Assembly (NCBI GenBank): GCA_945869475.1
Contig: CAMBOV010000012.1
Span: 1 to 64,000, forward strand
DNA length: 64,000 nucleotides
Origin: Singulisphaera sp. GP187
Lineage (GTDB): Bacteria; Planctomycetota; Phycisphaerae; Phycisphaerales; SM1A02
Direction: 5' to 3'
The notes under the pieces were generated by a model. The model was not told where the DNA came from, searched no databases, and saw only the letters and a program-made list of their open reading frames with translations. The translations under genes were made by a program, and so were the position numbers. Positions 43,834 to 52,074 of the stretch are shown here, piece after piece; the first letter of the stretch is position 1; each line of letters begins with the position of its first letter.

Positions 43834-44580
43834 TCAGCTCGCAGCAGCGGCAGCCTCTTGGATGTAGAGAATGCGGTGGCACGAGGTGCAGGTCACGGCG
43901 ATGTTCTGATTCGACGCGAGCGCGGCGTACTTGTCCTTAGGAAGTTCCATGTTGCAGACTCCGCAGACGTAGTCGCGTTCTTTTCCAACGTCGACCGCCA
44001 CGAGTTCAGCCATCGCTTCACCTTCGTAGAGGTCGGCGACGCGGTTGAATGCATCCCGGTCGCGTTGAGGGATGCGCGCCGCGGCCGCGGTCCGCTCAGC
44101 GTCGAGTTCGGCGAGGCGCGATCCAACTTCAGCCCGGCAGATTTCGAGTTCGACACTGCCAGCCGCTTTCACTTGAATTCGTTCTGCAAGCAGTTTCTCG
44201 ATCTCGAGCAACTTCGCTTGAAGTTCTTCGACCTTCTGCAACTGTGCGAGGGTGCTGTCATCGACCTCATCGCGCTTTGATTGGAGAACCTTCAGTTCAT
44301 TGAGGACTGCTGCATATTGCTTTGGATTCGTGCTCGTGTTCAATTGCGTGCGCAGACTCTCGACTCGCGCCTTGATCGTGCCGCTCTCGGCTTCTTGATT
44401 CGCCGCGGTCGCTTGGTACTGCCGAGTCTGGCTTTTGATCTCATCGAGACGCCCCTGCAGAAGCAGTCGTTGACGTTCTTGCATCGAGACGTAGTGCTGC
44501 GCTGATTCGAGCCGACCGCGCAGGGCGCGCACTTGGCTATCGACTCGGTGGAGGCTGACGAGATCGGCGATGAGGGTCAT
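43834..44580 (-). CDS. C4-type zinc-ribbon coiled-coil protein
   Basis: A 248-residue protein: a long N-terminal antiparallel coiled coil (about residues 1-190, rich in Gln, Glu, Leu and Arg) and a C-terminal zinc ribbon with two CxxC pairs (YVCGVC and VTCTSC). It belongs to the conserved CT398-like/zf-RING_7 family, often linked to nucleic-acid or flagellar/secretion roles; the exact job is unknown. A TAGCCT box lies 9 nt before the ATG. It shares direction with cdsA, which lies upstream. Confidence 0.85.
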   Translation of the reverse strand: MTLIADLVSLHRVDSQVRALRGRLESAQHYVSMQERQRLLLQGRLDEIKSQTRQYQATAANQEAESGTIKARVESLRTQLNTSTNPKQYAAVLNELKVLQSKRDEVDDSTLAQLQKVEELQAKLLEIEKLLAERIQVKAAGSVELEICRAEVGSRLAELDAERTAAAARIPQRDRDAFNRVADLYEGEAMAELVAVDVGKERDYVCGVCNMELPKDKYAALASNQNIAVTCTSCHRILYIQEAAAAAS

Positions 44581-44642
44581 GTGAAAGTGAGGCTAGCAGA
44601 GAGTGCCTGCGCGCCAAAATCGCTGATCGTTCGCACTTCGTA

Positions 44643-45554
44643 CTACCGGGTGAGCAGCCACCACGCGAGTGGTCCGGCGGGCAGCAGCGAGTCAAAAACA
44701 TCGTAAAGACCGCCCATCCCAGGCAGAATCGTTCCAGAATCTTTCACGCCCGCTTCGCGTTTGAGGCAACTCTCGAAGAGGTCGCCGCAGGTGCCCACGA
44801 CGCCGATGATGACTGCGACGACGACGGCGTAACCGATCGCAACGGGTTCGACGAACGCATTCGCCGCTGCGGCGGATTGTGAGGCGACCGCGAGAGCCCA
44901 TCCAACACCTGCAGAGACGGCAACGCCTGCGAGAAAGCCTTCCCACGTCTTTGCCGGGCTCAGCCACGGGACCATCTTGTGTCGCCCAATTGCGCAACCG
45001 GCGAAGTACGCGCCGATATCTGCGCTTTTGACGCAGAGGATCGCTCCCGCCAAGGTCCACGCGTCACGATCATGTCGAAGCAAGATCCAGAATCCAAGCG
45101 GTACGCCGATCGCTCCGTACGCGAGCAGGGTCGAGCCGACGGCGTGCGCCAGCCCGGCGACTTGTTTCGAGCGCGCGTGGTTGAGCGCGCAGAGCGTGAC
45201 GAGCACGAAGGGGGTCGAGAGCAGCGCGGGTGCAACGAGATGCGCCGGCAAAAGTTCCTGAGCGAGCGCAACACTCGCGACGCCACTGGCGATGGCAAGG
45301 TAAGAGAGCCAGCGGGAGAGGGGTTGGCCGCCGCCGACCCGGAAGTTTGACCCAGCGGGATGAGAGCCAGTCAGTCGTGAAAATTCGCCTGCCAATATTA
45401 CAGAGATCGGCAGCAGCGCCACAAAGATGAGTATCGCGCCCGGCCCGATGCGCTGCGAGGCGATCCACACCACTGGAAACGCAGAATCGACTGCCGCAAG
45501 CGCAGCAAGCGCCGCGATGAGTAGACCTCCAACGACCAGCCGTGTTTTCAACAT
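44643..45554 (-). CDS. cdsA: Phosphatidate cytidylyltransferase
   Basis: A 303-residue integral membrane enzyme with about eight helices. It makes CDP-diacylglycerol from phosphatidate and CTP for phospholipid synthesis. The family signature is near the C terminus: GDLFESCLKREAGVKDSGTI and LPGMGGLYDVFDSLL, preceded by the conserved AKTWEGFLAG segment; the usual S-x8-K-R-x3-K-D motif is intact. A TAGACT box is 8 nt before the ATG. The product feeds the cardiolipin synthase type gene at 57.6 kb, though the two genes are not adjacent. Confidence 0.92.
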   Translation of the reverse strand: MLKTRLVVGGLLIAALAALAAVDSAFPVVWIASQRIGPGAILIFVALLPISVILAGEFSRLTGSHPAGSNFRVGGGQPLSRWLSYLAIASGVASVALAQELLPAHLVAPALLSTPFVLVTLCALNHARSKQVAGLAHAVGSTLLAYGAIGVPLGFWILLRHDRDAWTLAGAILCVKSADIGAYFAGCAIGRHKMVPWLSPAKTWEGFLAGVAVSAGVGWALAVASQSAAAANAFVEPVAIGYAVVVAVIIGVVGTCGDLFESCLKREAGVKDSGTILPGMGGLYDVFDSLLPAGPLAWWLLTR

Positions 45555-45568
45555 CGGGTGGCAGTCTA
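45555..45568 (-). promoter_or_regulatory. Possible leaderless promoter, -10 box TAGACT
   Basis: On the minus strand TAGACT (45563-45568) is followed by 8 nt and the cdsA ATG at 45554. Confidence 0.4.
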
Positions 45569-45649
45569 GAAAGTTTCGCTGTGAACGATTTCTCGCCCGT
45601 GAAAATTGCCGAGGGCGGGTGCAGCGCGCTCAGAGGGCTGCGCGTTTGC

Positions 45650-45661
45650 TAGGATCAGAAA
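45650..45661 (+). promoter_or_regulatory. Possible leaderless promoter, -10 box TAGGAT
   Basis: TAGGAT (45650-45655) is followed by 6 nt (CAGAAA) and the ATG of the HTH regulator at 45662. There is no Shine-Dalgarno sequence. Confidence 0.45.
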
Positions 45662-46318
45662 ATGCCCTCTGCTCTGACCACTCGTCGTCGCGCGTCCAAG
45701 ACGCCTGCGTCCTCCTCTTCGAAATCAGCTGCCCGCCCAGCGCAACTCTCGCTCGCGTCCAATGCGACGTGGCATGGAGTGCGTTCGGTCTTTCGTATGC
45801 AGATTCTCGAAGCGATTCGCGCACAGGGACCGCTCAACATTCCACAGTTGAGCGAGATTTTTGATCATGAGTGCACTGGGCTCTACTACCACGTCAAACT
45901 GCTGCAGAATGCTGGACTCATTGGGGTGACTCGCGCGACTGGCGCCGAGGCATTCGCAGCGACTGGATCGACTGTGAAGGTGAAGTGCAATCTCAAGAAT
46001 CCGAAAGAGGCGAAGAGAATGCGCTCACTGGTTGCCGGCTACGTCGAGGCAAGCCAGAAATCGGTTGCCTCCGACACGAATGCGACAACGCGCAGTGGAG
46101 TTCTCGCTGGATATCGCTGGGAAAACCTCGAGAATTCAGAAGTTGCGAAGATCAAGGCGCTTCAGAAGCAGATTCACGCAATTCTCGACACAGCCAAGGC
46201 GCGACGCACCTCGTCGCGCAAGACCGCTCAGTCGCGCGCGAACTGGCACGTTGCAGCCATCACAGCTCCAGTGAGTTCGGTGCAGTATCCGATCACCGCG
46301 ATCGAGTGCGTGAGCTGA
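45662..46318 (+). CDS. Winged-helix (ArsR-like) transcriptional regulator
   Basis: A 218-residue protein. A basic, Ser/Ala-rich N-terminal tail of about 35 residues precedes a winged HTH (about 42-100: RMQILEAIRAQGPLNIPQLSE, then GLYYHVKLLQNAGLIGVTR, the recognition helix and wing of the ArsR type). The C-terminal half is helical (AKRMRSLVAGYVEASQKS; SEVAKIKALQKQIHAILDTA) with a basic tail, with no Cys pair for metal sensing. The target is unknown; cdsA diverges from it with 107 bp between starts and may be controlled. Confidence 0.8.
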   Translation: MPSALTTRRRASKTPASSSSKSAARPAQLSLASNATWHGVRSVFRMQILEAIRAQGPLNIPQLSEIFDHECTGLYYHVKLLQNAGLIGVTRATGAEAFAATGSTVKVKCNLKNPKEAKRMRSLVAGYVEASQKSVASDTNATTRSGVLAGYRWENLENSEVAKIKALQKQIHAILDTAKARRTSSRKTAQSRANWHVAAITAPVSSVQYPITAIECVS

Positions 46319-46371
46319 GACGCTGCTGAAAAACGCTTGGGCGCGCCACGTCGAACCCTCTCCGGTGCGAT

Positions 46372-46391
46372 AGTGCTCTCTTGAGAGCACT
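46372..46391. terminator. Palindromic hairpin between convergent genes
   Basis: AGTGCTCTC (46372-46380), a TT loop, then GAGAGCACT (46383-46391): a perfect 9-bp inverted repeat. It lies in the 154-bp gap between the ends of the HTH gene (46318) and the lectin-like gene (46473), the right place for a two-way terminator, but no T-run follows on either strand. Confidence 0.45.
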
Positions 46392-46472
46392 CTGCGACCG
46401 AAGCCGAGCGGGGTTCTGGTTGGGGTCGTGCGCTGAACGAGTCAGGGCATCCTGCGCATCGCTCGAGCACTC

Positions 46473-47531
46473 TTATGGGCACGCGCCCCACGCGCTCAGC
46501 ATCGTGGTCAAGTCTGATCCGCCCACAAGGTTGTCGCCGTCGAGGTCACCCGTTCCGCTGCCACCCCAGTTGCTGAGGATGACCGCGAGGTCTGAACCTG
46601 CGACGAATCCATCCCCGTCGAAGTCAGGAGCGCATGCTGGCGCGCTCGGTTCGAGTTCGATGATTGCGAGATGCGGCAGTCCAGCGCCAGAGTCAGCGAG
46701 GTCATTCCACTTGCCGTTGCTCCCCAAAAGTTCTGCGAAGTCTTCGCCTGAGCCGCCGTTGTTTGGTTCCCCTGGATTCCAGTTTGTGAATCCGACCGCG
46801 GCGCCGCTCGACCAGACAAATTGTCCTTCGGTTGTCCCGTCGTTGAAGCCGATCCAAATGCGCCGGTCGACGCCGAGAAGCGCTCAGAAGTTCGCCTGAA
46901 CCCAGTCGTTTTCAGCTTGGTCATCAATTGTCACAAGATGTGCGCCAGCAGCGACCGCAAATGCTTCGCTCGAGGTCCACGTCGTTCCGGCGAACGCGAG
47001 ATAGCGATGACCGTTGGCTGGATTGGTGAAATCTCCCAGCGCGCCCGCAGCGATCGTGATGTTTCCAGCGCCAGTGACGGCCGTCGCGTACGACCCAACG
47101 CGCACCGTGTACGAGTGACCAATCTCTGCAAGAAAGACCACCTTCGAGTGCAAGGCACACGAGTCGTCACTGCACGCGATAATCGTCGATGGATCTGCGC
47201 ACGGAGTGCAGTCGGCGTAGACGGCAAGCTTGGTGTCGAAGGTCGATCCGCACAAGTCGATCGAGACGATGTTCGACTCGGATGCTGTCCAGCAATACCA
47301 GACGTCGTTGTAAATCTGCGAGACGCTGAAGAAGAGGCAGGCCGGTCCCGCGACTCCGTCAGTGGTTGCACCGACGGTCGAGTAGGCGGTCACACCATAG
47401 CCAGCGAGCGACTGCGCAGCGGCGCAACCGTCGTTGGCGACTTGGCCAAGTGCGGTTGCAGTCACGAGTGCGGATCCGGCGATTGCGAGGAGGAACGAAG
47501 CGGATGGCACGGTTGTGTGTGAGTGTGTCAT
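46473..47531 (-). pseudogene. Secreted C-type-lectin-like protein with dockerin-like repeats, broken by in-frame TGA
   Basis: Two open frames lie in the same phase, split only by TGA at 46884-46886. The first (from ATG 47531) has a signal peptide (SFLLAIAGSALVTATALGQ), a disulfide-rich domain (DVWYCWTASESNIVSIDLCG; YADCTPCADPSTII) and the start of a C-type lectin fold (GHRYLAFAGTTWTSSEAFAV; TIDDQAENDWVQANF). Directly after the stop the lectin fold continues in frame (DRRIWIGFNDGTTEGQFVWS; GFTNWNPGEPNNGGSGEDF), then two dockerin-like repeats (DFDGDGFVAGSDLAVILSNW; DLDGDNLVGGSDLTTMLSAW). So the ancestral gene encoded about 352 residues. Either it is a recent nonsense mutation, a read error, or read-through. 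Confidence 0.8.
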
Positions 47532-47648
47532 TCGACTTACAACGTACCCCACGGCAGGCAGTGCGCAAAATCTATTGCGCAGAAAGTGGATCGAATCGCG
47601 AGTGGTTTTGCGGGTGAGGGCGGCACCGGCGGTCGCTGACCGAAGTAA

Positions 47649-49748
47649 TCACCGCGTTTTTTCTCTCGCGCTCGGCACCACGATGTCGATCGTTGCCCAC
47701 CCTGCACCAGCAGCGCGACCTTCGAGGCGCCATCCACCAAGTTGCAGAGTGACGGCGCCCTCGCTCGCCGCCGCCCTGCGCAAGAAGTCGAGCATCGCGC
47801 GACTCCTCGCAACTCGTGGAGGTGCATCGTTCGTGGCGGCGTCGACCACTTCGACAGGCCCAGCGGATGGCGTCACGAGTGCCGCTCCGAGCACAAAGTC
47901 GATCTGATCGCCATCGAGAATCACGCGCACTCGCGCCCCTCGAAGAGAACCTCCATCACGTCGCACCTCTCGTGCATCGACGAGCAGCGAAGCACCACCG
48001 CCGATCGCAGTCGCGCGGCTCATCGCAAGTTCGAACTTCACTGCGGCGTTTTCACCGATGCCGAGTCCAAGAGGTGAGCCTCCATCGAGTTGAGCTTTGT
48101 GCAGCGCCGCGATGAGCCGTCCGATGCGATTGCGTTCGAAGAAGTGTGAGTCTGTGAGCACCCACGGCTCGAGTGCCATTCCCAAGCCGAACCGCGGCCC
48201 GACCACAACTCGAGCCGTCTCGTCATCGCCATCATCCGTTGGGGGCTGACCGATCACGCCAAGCGCCGCTTCGCTCGATCCACCGTGAAACATGAGCGAT
48301 CCCATCATGGCGTCCCCCGCGCTTGTTCCAGCAATGACTCCGCCGCGCAGGAGCAGTGCACGCATCGCACGCGACTCTGCGCTTTCGACTCCGGCCGGTC
48401 GATAGCGCGCGACGATTCGTTTTTGATCGCCGCCCGTGAAGAAGAGCGCGGTGGCATTGTTGAAGCGAGCGACTGTTTCGTCGGTCGACGTTTCGCGCGT
48501 CACGACTTCGATCGACGCACTCGGGCAGTGGCGAGAGATCGCCTCGCGCACCTCAGTTGCAGCCTCTTCTTGCGATCCGCTCGCTGCGGTGACAATGACG
48601 ATGCGTGCGGCACTCGAACTGGCGCAGAGTTCTCGATAGACGACTGTGTTTTCATCCGACAGCCCGCCACCAATTGCGATGAGTGCGCCGCTGGGCGCAG
48701 GCACTGTCGTGCGTTCATCGAAAATGCTCACCTCAAATCGGCCGTTGCAATCCGCTGCACCTCGATACATCCCGGGCGTGCTGTAGACCATCTCGATTGT
48801 GCCCGCTGCATCGATTGCGATCACGCCGCCGTCATCAGGGCGAAGCGAGTCGAAGACAAGATGGCGCGTCGCTTGCGCGAGGCTCTCGTGGCCGAACTCC
48901 ATTCGTGCGGCGATCGACCGGGCAACCGAGTGGCGGATGAACTCTTCGCCCGATCCGGTGCAACTCACCGCGCAGATCGCGTTCGCGTACGAGCCTGCTC
49001 CGATGATCGGCGAATCTCCGACGCGTCCAAGTTTCTTGCCCGTGAGCCCGCCGGTGCTCGTTGCAACGGCGAGGCGGCCGAGTGAATCGCGTGCCACGCA
49101 TCCAACTGTTCCGCGCTTCGCGGCCGCGGTGTCGCGCGTTGCGGGGGCGTTGTCGGGCTTCGCAGGCACAGGAGCGGCTGACTCGCGAAGAGAATCCTCG
49201 AGCATCTTTCGCCGATGCGGCGTGCCGAAGAAGCTGTTGGGAACGAGCTCGAGGCCAGTGGTCGCAGCGAAATCATCAGCGCCTCGACCGGCGAGCAAGA
49301 CGTGTTTCGTTCGTTCCATGACCGCTCGCGCCAGCTTGATCGGATTCTTGACGCTCGTGACTCCCGCGACCGCACCGCACCGCAAGGTTGAGCCATCCAT
49401 GATCGCGGCATCGAGTTCGTGGGTGCCCACTGCGTTGAAGGCTGCGCCTCGTCCAGCGTTGAAATGGGGGTCATCTTCGAGATCGACCACGACAATCTCG
49501 CACGCATCGAGGGCGCTCGAACCGCTGCCGAGGGCGTTGGCACCTTTGCGAAGGGCTCGAGCAAGTGATGCATTGAATTCATCGCGCACCGACTGTGGCG
49601 CATCGCGGTCGACGGTTCCTGCGCCGCCGTGAAGCGCGATCGACCAACAGGGATCAACCGGTGTGGGAGTGTTGGTGCATCGCAGCAGGAGTACCACAAC
49701 TGCAACGCTGCAGAGGGCGAACCGAATGCCCCCCGTGCGCTGCATCAT
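47649..49748 (-). CDS. Isoaspartyl peptidase/L-asparaginase fused to cyanophycinase
   Basis: A 699-residue exported protein (hydrophobic N terminus FALCSVAVVVLLLRC; lipobox atypical). Residues about 35-340 are a plant-type asparaginase/isoaspartyl dipeptidase, an Ntn hydrolase: LHGGAGTVDRDA, FNAGRGAAFN, AAIMDGSTLRCGAVAGV, and the autocleavage site KRGTVGCVA with nucleophile Thr214. Residues about 354-690 are a cyanophycinase: LIAIGGGLSDENT, FFTGGDQKRI, nucleophile Ser476 in AGTSAGDAMMG, and DSHFFERNRIGRL. Cyanophycinase cuts cyanophycin to beta-Asp-Arg; the isoaspartyl enzyme then splits that dipeptide. Both active sites look complete, so one chain could carry out the whole breakdown outside the cytoplasm. 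No cphA is seen. ATG 49748 overlaps the HicA-like stop by 4 bp. Confidence 0.88.
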   Translation of the reverse strand: MMQRTGGIRFALCSVAVVVLLLRCTNTPTPVDPCWSIALHGGAGTVDRDAPQSVRDEFNASLARALRKGANALGSGSSALDACEIVVVDLEDDPHFNAGRGAAFNAVGTHELDAAIMDGSTLRCGAVAGVTSVKNPIKLARAVMERTKHVLLAGRGADDFAATTGLELVPNSFFGTPHRRKMLEDSLRESAAPVPAKPDNAPATRDTAAAKRGTVGCVARDSLGRLAVATSTGGLTGKKLGRVGDSPIIGAGSYANAICAVSCTGSGEEFIRHSVARSIAARMEFGHESLAQATRHLVFDSLRPDDGGVIAIDAAGTIEMVYSTPGMYRGAADCNGRFEVSIFDERTTVPAPSGALIAIGGGLSDENTVVYRELCASSSAARIVIVTAASGSQEEAATEVREAISRHCPSASIEVVTRETSTDETVARFNNATALFFTGGDQKRIVARYRPAGVESAESRAMRALLLRGGVIAGTSAGDAMMGSLMFHGGSSEAALGVIGQPPTDDGDDETARVVVGPRFGLGMALEPWVLTDSHFFERNRIGRLIAALHKAQLDGGSPLGLGIGENAAVKFELAMSRATAIGGGASLLVDAREVRRDGGSLRGARVRVILDGDQIDFVLGAALVTPSAGPVEVVDAATNDAPPRVARSRAMLDFLRRAAASEGAVTLQLGGWRLEGRAAGAGWATIDIVVPSAREKTR

Positions 49749-50011
49749 TTGTGCGCAGGCTCGAAGCCGCAGTCGCGCAGAAAACGTCGAATGTGGCCGA
49801 TCTCATCATTGTTGTCGAGGCTGTGATGACCATGACGGGGAATCAAGAACGTCATCTCCTTTCCATTGAGTTTGACCTTGAGGTGCTCTTTTTTTGTCTC
49901 TTCTGTGATTCCGCCGAGCCCCTCAAACATCTTGACGACATCCCGCCATGGGATGTTGTGCGACGTTGGATGAGCGAAGATCTGCTTCAGCGTCTCTTGT
50001 GTGTGTGGCAT
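49745..50011 (-). CDS. HicA-like small protein, no antitoxin partner
   Basis: An 88-residue protein. The second half, GKEMTFLIPRHGHHSLDN followed by DEIGHIRRFLRDCGF, resembles the dsRBD-like fold of HicA (an IPRHG strand, then a conserved helix RxFLRxxG), and the first half has NIPWRDVVKMFEGLGG. The canonical catalytic His of HicA toxins cannot be placed with confidence, and no HicB gene lies next to it, so it may be an RNA-binding relative rather than a toxin. A TATCCT box is 6 nt before the ATG. The stop overlaps the cyanophycinase fusion start by 4 bp. Confidence 0.6.
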   Translation of the reverse strand: MPHTQETLKQIFAHPTSHNIPWRDVVKMFEGLGGITEETKKEHLKVKLNGKEMTFLIPRHGHHSLDNNDEIGHIRRFLRDCGFEPAHK

Positions 50012-50023
50012 GGCTCAAGGATA
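50012..50023 (-). promoter_or_regulatory. Possible leaderless promoter, -10 box TATCCT
   Basis: On the minus strand TATCCT (50018-50023) is followed by TGAGCC (6 nt) and the ATG at 50011, the first gene of the HicA-like/cyanophycinase unit. Confidence 0.45.
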
Positions 50024-50076
50024 TCGAACTTGGTGGCGCCGCACACGCACGGATGTAGCCTTGATGTGGTTCACTC

Positions 50077-50083
50077 AAAGGAG
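50077..50083 (+). promoter_or_regulatory. Shine-Dalgarno site for the DUF1697 gene
   Basis: AAAGGAG lies 6 nt before the ATG at 50090 and settles the start against a longer upstream frame. Confidence 0.65.
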
Positions 50084-50089
50084 ATCCTC

Positions 50090-50614
50090 ATGTCGTCGGT
50101 CGTCTTTCTTCGCGCAGTCAATGTTGGGGGACACAAGTCGTTTCGTCCGACAGTTCTGGCTGAACAACTTGCCAAACTTGACGTCGTGAGTATCGGCGCA
50201 GCCGGAACGTTTGTCGTTCGAAGTGCTGCGAGCGAGAGCGAGATTCACGCTGCATTTGCCCGCAAACTGCCCGTTGAGACGACCATGATGATCGCAACGG
50301 CGAAGCAAGTCGTGACGCTGCTCGCGAAAGCGCCCTTTGGCAGGCGATCAGTGACTAAAGGCGACGGCGACTACATCACGATTGTTGAGACTCCGCTTTC
50401 GGATGCGCTCGTCTGTCCGATTCGCCTGCCCGAAGGAGCCACGTGGCAGGTTCAAATCGTCGAGATTCGCGGCGCATTCGTCGCCTGTGTGCGCCGCAAG
50501 AGCACTGGCACGCAGTTCTATCCGAATGAGCTCGTCGAAAGACACTTCGGAGTCGCAGCAACGACTCGCGGTTGGCCGACTTTTATGAAGATTCAGCAGG
50601 TGCTCGAACGGTGA
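50090..50614 (+). CDS. DUF1697 family protein
   Basis: A 174-residue cytoplasmic protein of the DUF1697 family: it opens MSSVVFLRAVNVGGHKSFRP (the family N-terminal strand and loop), then LAEQLAKLDVVSIGAAGTFVV, and ends GTQFYPNELVERHFGVAATT followed by RGWPTF. Function is unknown in the family. The stop overlaps the sulfotransferase GTG start by 4 bp, making it the first gene of a four-gene unit (DUF1697, sulfotransferase, pseudouridine synthase, TrhO). Confidence 0.85.
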   Translation: MSSVVFLRAVNVGGHKSFRPTVLAEQLAKLDVVSIGAAGTFVVRSAASESEIHAAFARKLPVETTMMIATAKQVVTLLAKAPFGRRSVTKGDGDYITIVETPLSDALVCPIRLPEGATWQVQIVEIRGAFVACVRRKSTGTQFYPNELVERHFGVAATTRGWPTFMKIQQVLER

Positions 50615-52074
50615 GAGAGAGCGAAACCCCAAATGCACAGATTGAGCGGCTGCTTGCGTCGGGGGGGTTCACGCAAGCGCTGCATCTCTGCGATGCGATG
50701 ATAAAACTCTCGCCGCGCAATCGCATGGCACTGGTCGGTCGAGCGCGCGCAAACCTCGGACTCGGTCGCACCTGCGACGCCGACGGTGACCTCGATCGTG
50801 CGCTTCGAATCGATCCGGCAGATGCACAGAGCAATCTGCTGCGTGGGATGGTCGATCAGCGGCTCGGACGCATCGACGCCGCCGTCGAACGTCTCACGAA
50901 GCTCGCCGCGTCGTCGAGTCCTTACAACATTGAGGCTGCGGTGACACTCGCCGAAACGCTCTATTTCTCCCATCGCCGCGATGAACTGAAGAACTTCGTG
51001 CAGGCAGGCGGGGCGTGGATGCGCGAGGCGCGTGGTGCACTCTTCACGGCGCGAGTGCGCGCGCGCGAAGATCCGCAGGGGGCGATCGATGAGCTTTTGC
51101 AGATTGTGCGCAGTGAGAAGAGCGTCGTGCTGCGGCGCGTCGCAGGCTTCGATGCAGTGCAATTGCTCGACAAAGTTGGGCGCTTTCGAGAGGCTTACGA
51201 GCTCGCCGTGCAACTGCACGCGCAGACGACTCCGCCATTCGATCTCGAAGGAATGGTCGGAGCAATCAGCGAACAACGAACGCGCTTCGCTGCGGCGGGT
51301 CGATGGATCACCCCTCGCGCCGATCCGGTGCGCGGCGTCTCGATGGTTGTTGGACTCCCTCGCTGCGGATCGACGCTGCTCGAGCAGATGCTCGACAGCC
51401 ATCCCGCAATCAGTGGTATTGGTGAGTTCGATGGGGTTGAGATGCTCGCTGATGCACTCGCTTCGACGGGATGCACCCTTCGCGATCTCCCGCGAGTTTC
51501 GCGCGAAACCGCGCAAGAGTTGCAGCTGCAGTACGTGCAGAACGCGACGCGCTTGCGCCGAGTTGGAGCGCAATGGACGTTCGACAAGACACTCGAAGCG
51601 TGGCAGCATCTGCCGATTCTCGCCGCGGTCATGCCCGGAACAGTGTTCTTTCATGTCGAGCGAGATCCGCGCGACATGGCGATCAGCATGTTGCTCTCGT
51701 TCTTTCATCCAATCTCAAATGGATGGACTGCTTCACTCGAGTCGGTGCGCCGTGTCATCGAGGCTGAGCGTTCGATTCTTCCGGCGGCGCTCGAGTCGCT
51801 CGAGTTCGCTCACGAACAGATTGTCTACGAAGATCTCGTGGCCGATCCCATCGGTCACGCCAAGCGCTGCCTCGACCGACTCTCACTTGCGATGGACGAG
51901 CGCGTCGTGCAACCAGAGCGAAACACCCGCGCAGTCTTCACACTCAGCCACGAGCAGGTTCGAAATCCCATCAACAGCGCGTCGATTGGTCGGTGGCGCA
52001 ACTACGAATGGGCGTTCGATGCCGCGTGGGATTCACTCGCCGCCGCGCACGACGCTCGACGAATCACGAAATGA
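50611..52074 (+). CDS. TPR-containing sulfotransferase
   Basis: A 487-residue protein. Residues about 10-225 are TPR-like helices (GFTQALHLCDAMIKLSPRNR; AVERLTKLAASSSPYNIEAA). The C-terminal half is a PAPS sulfotransferase: the 5'-phosphosulfate loop VGLPRCGSTLLEQMLDSHP at about 248-266, then FDKTLEAWQHLPIL, a 3'-phosphate-binding stretch VFFHVERDPRDMAISM and EQIVYEDLVADPIGHA. It transfers sulfate from PAPS to an unknown acceptor; proteins with this build modify glycans, lipids or proteins. The GTG start overlaps the DUF1697 stop by 4 bp; the end overlaps the RluA gene by 4 bp. Confidence 0.88.
   Translation: MRESETPNAQIERLLASGGFTQALHLCDAMIKLSPRNRMALVGRARANLGLGRTCDADGDLDRALRIDPADAQSNLLRGMVDQRLGRIDAAVERLTKLAASSSPYNIEAAVTLAETLYFSHRRDELKNFVQAGGAWMREARGALFTARVRAREDPQGAIDELLQIVRSEKSVVLRRVAGFDAVQLLDKVGRFREAYELAVQLHAQTTPPFDLEGMVGAISEQRTRFAAAGRWITPRADPVRGVSMVVGLPRCGSTLLEQMLDSHPAISGIGEFDGVEMLADALASTGCTLRDLPRVSRETAQELQLQYVQNATRLRRVGAQWTFDKTLEAWQHLPILAAVMPGTVFFHVERDPRDMAISMLLSFFHPISNGWTASLESVRRVIEAERSILPAALESLEFAHEQIVYEDLVADPIGHAKRCLDRLSLAMDERVVQPERNTRAVFTLSHEQVRNPINSASIGRWRNYEWAFDAAWDSLAAAHDARRITK

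Noticed and set aside
46884-46886. TGA as selenocysteine or reassigned codon
   Set aside because: TGA ends many other genes here, no good SECIS-like hairpin follows directly, and lectin folds have no selenocysteine at this place; a point mutation or read error is simpler.
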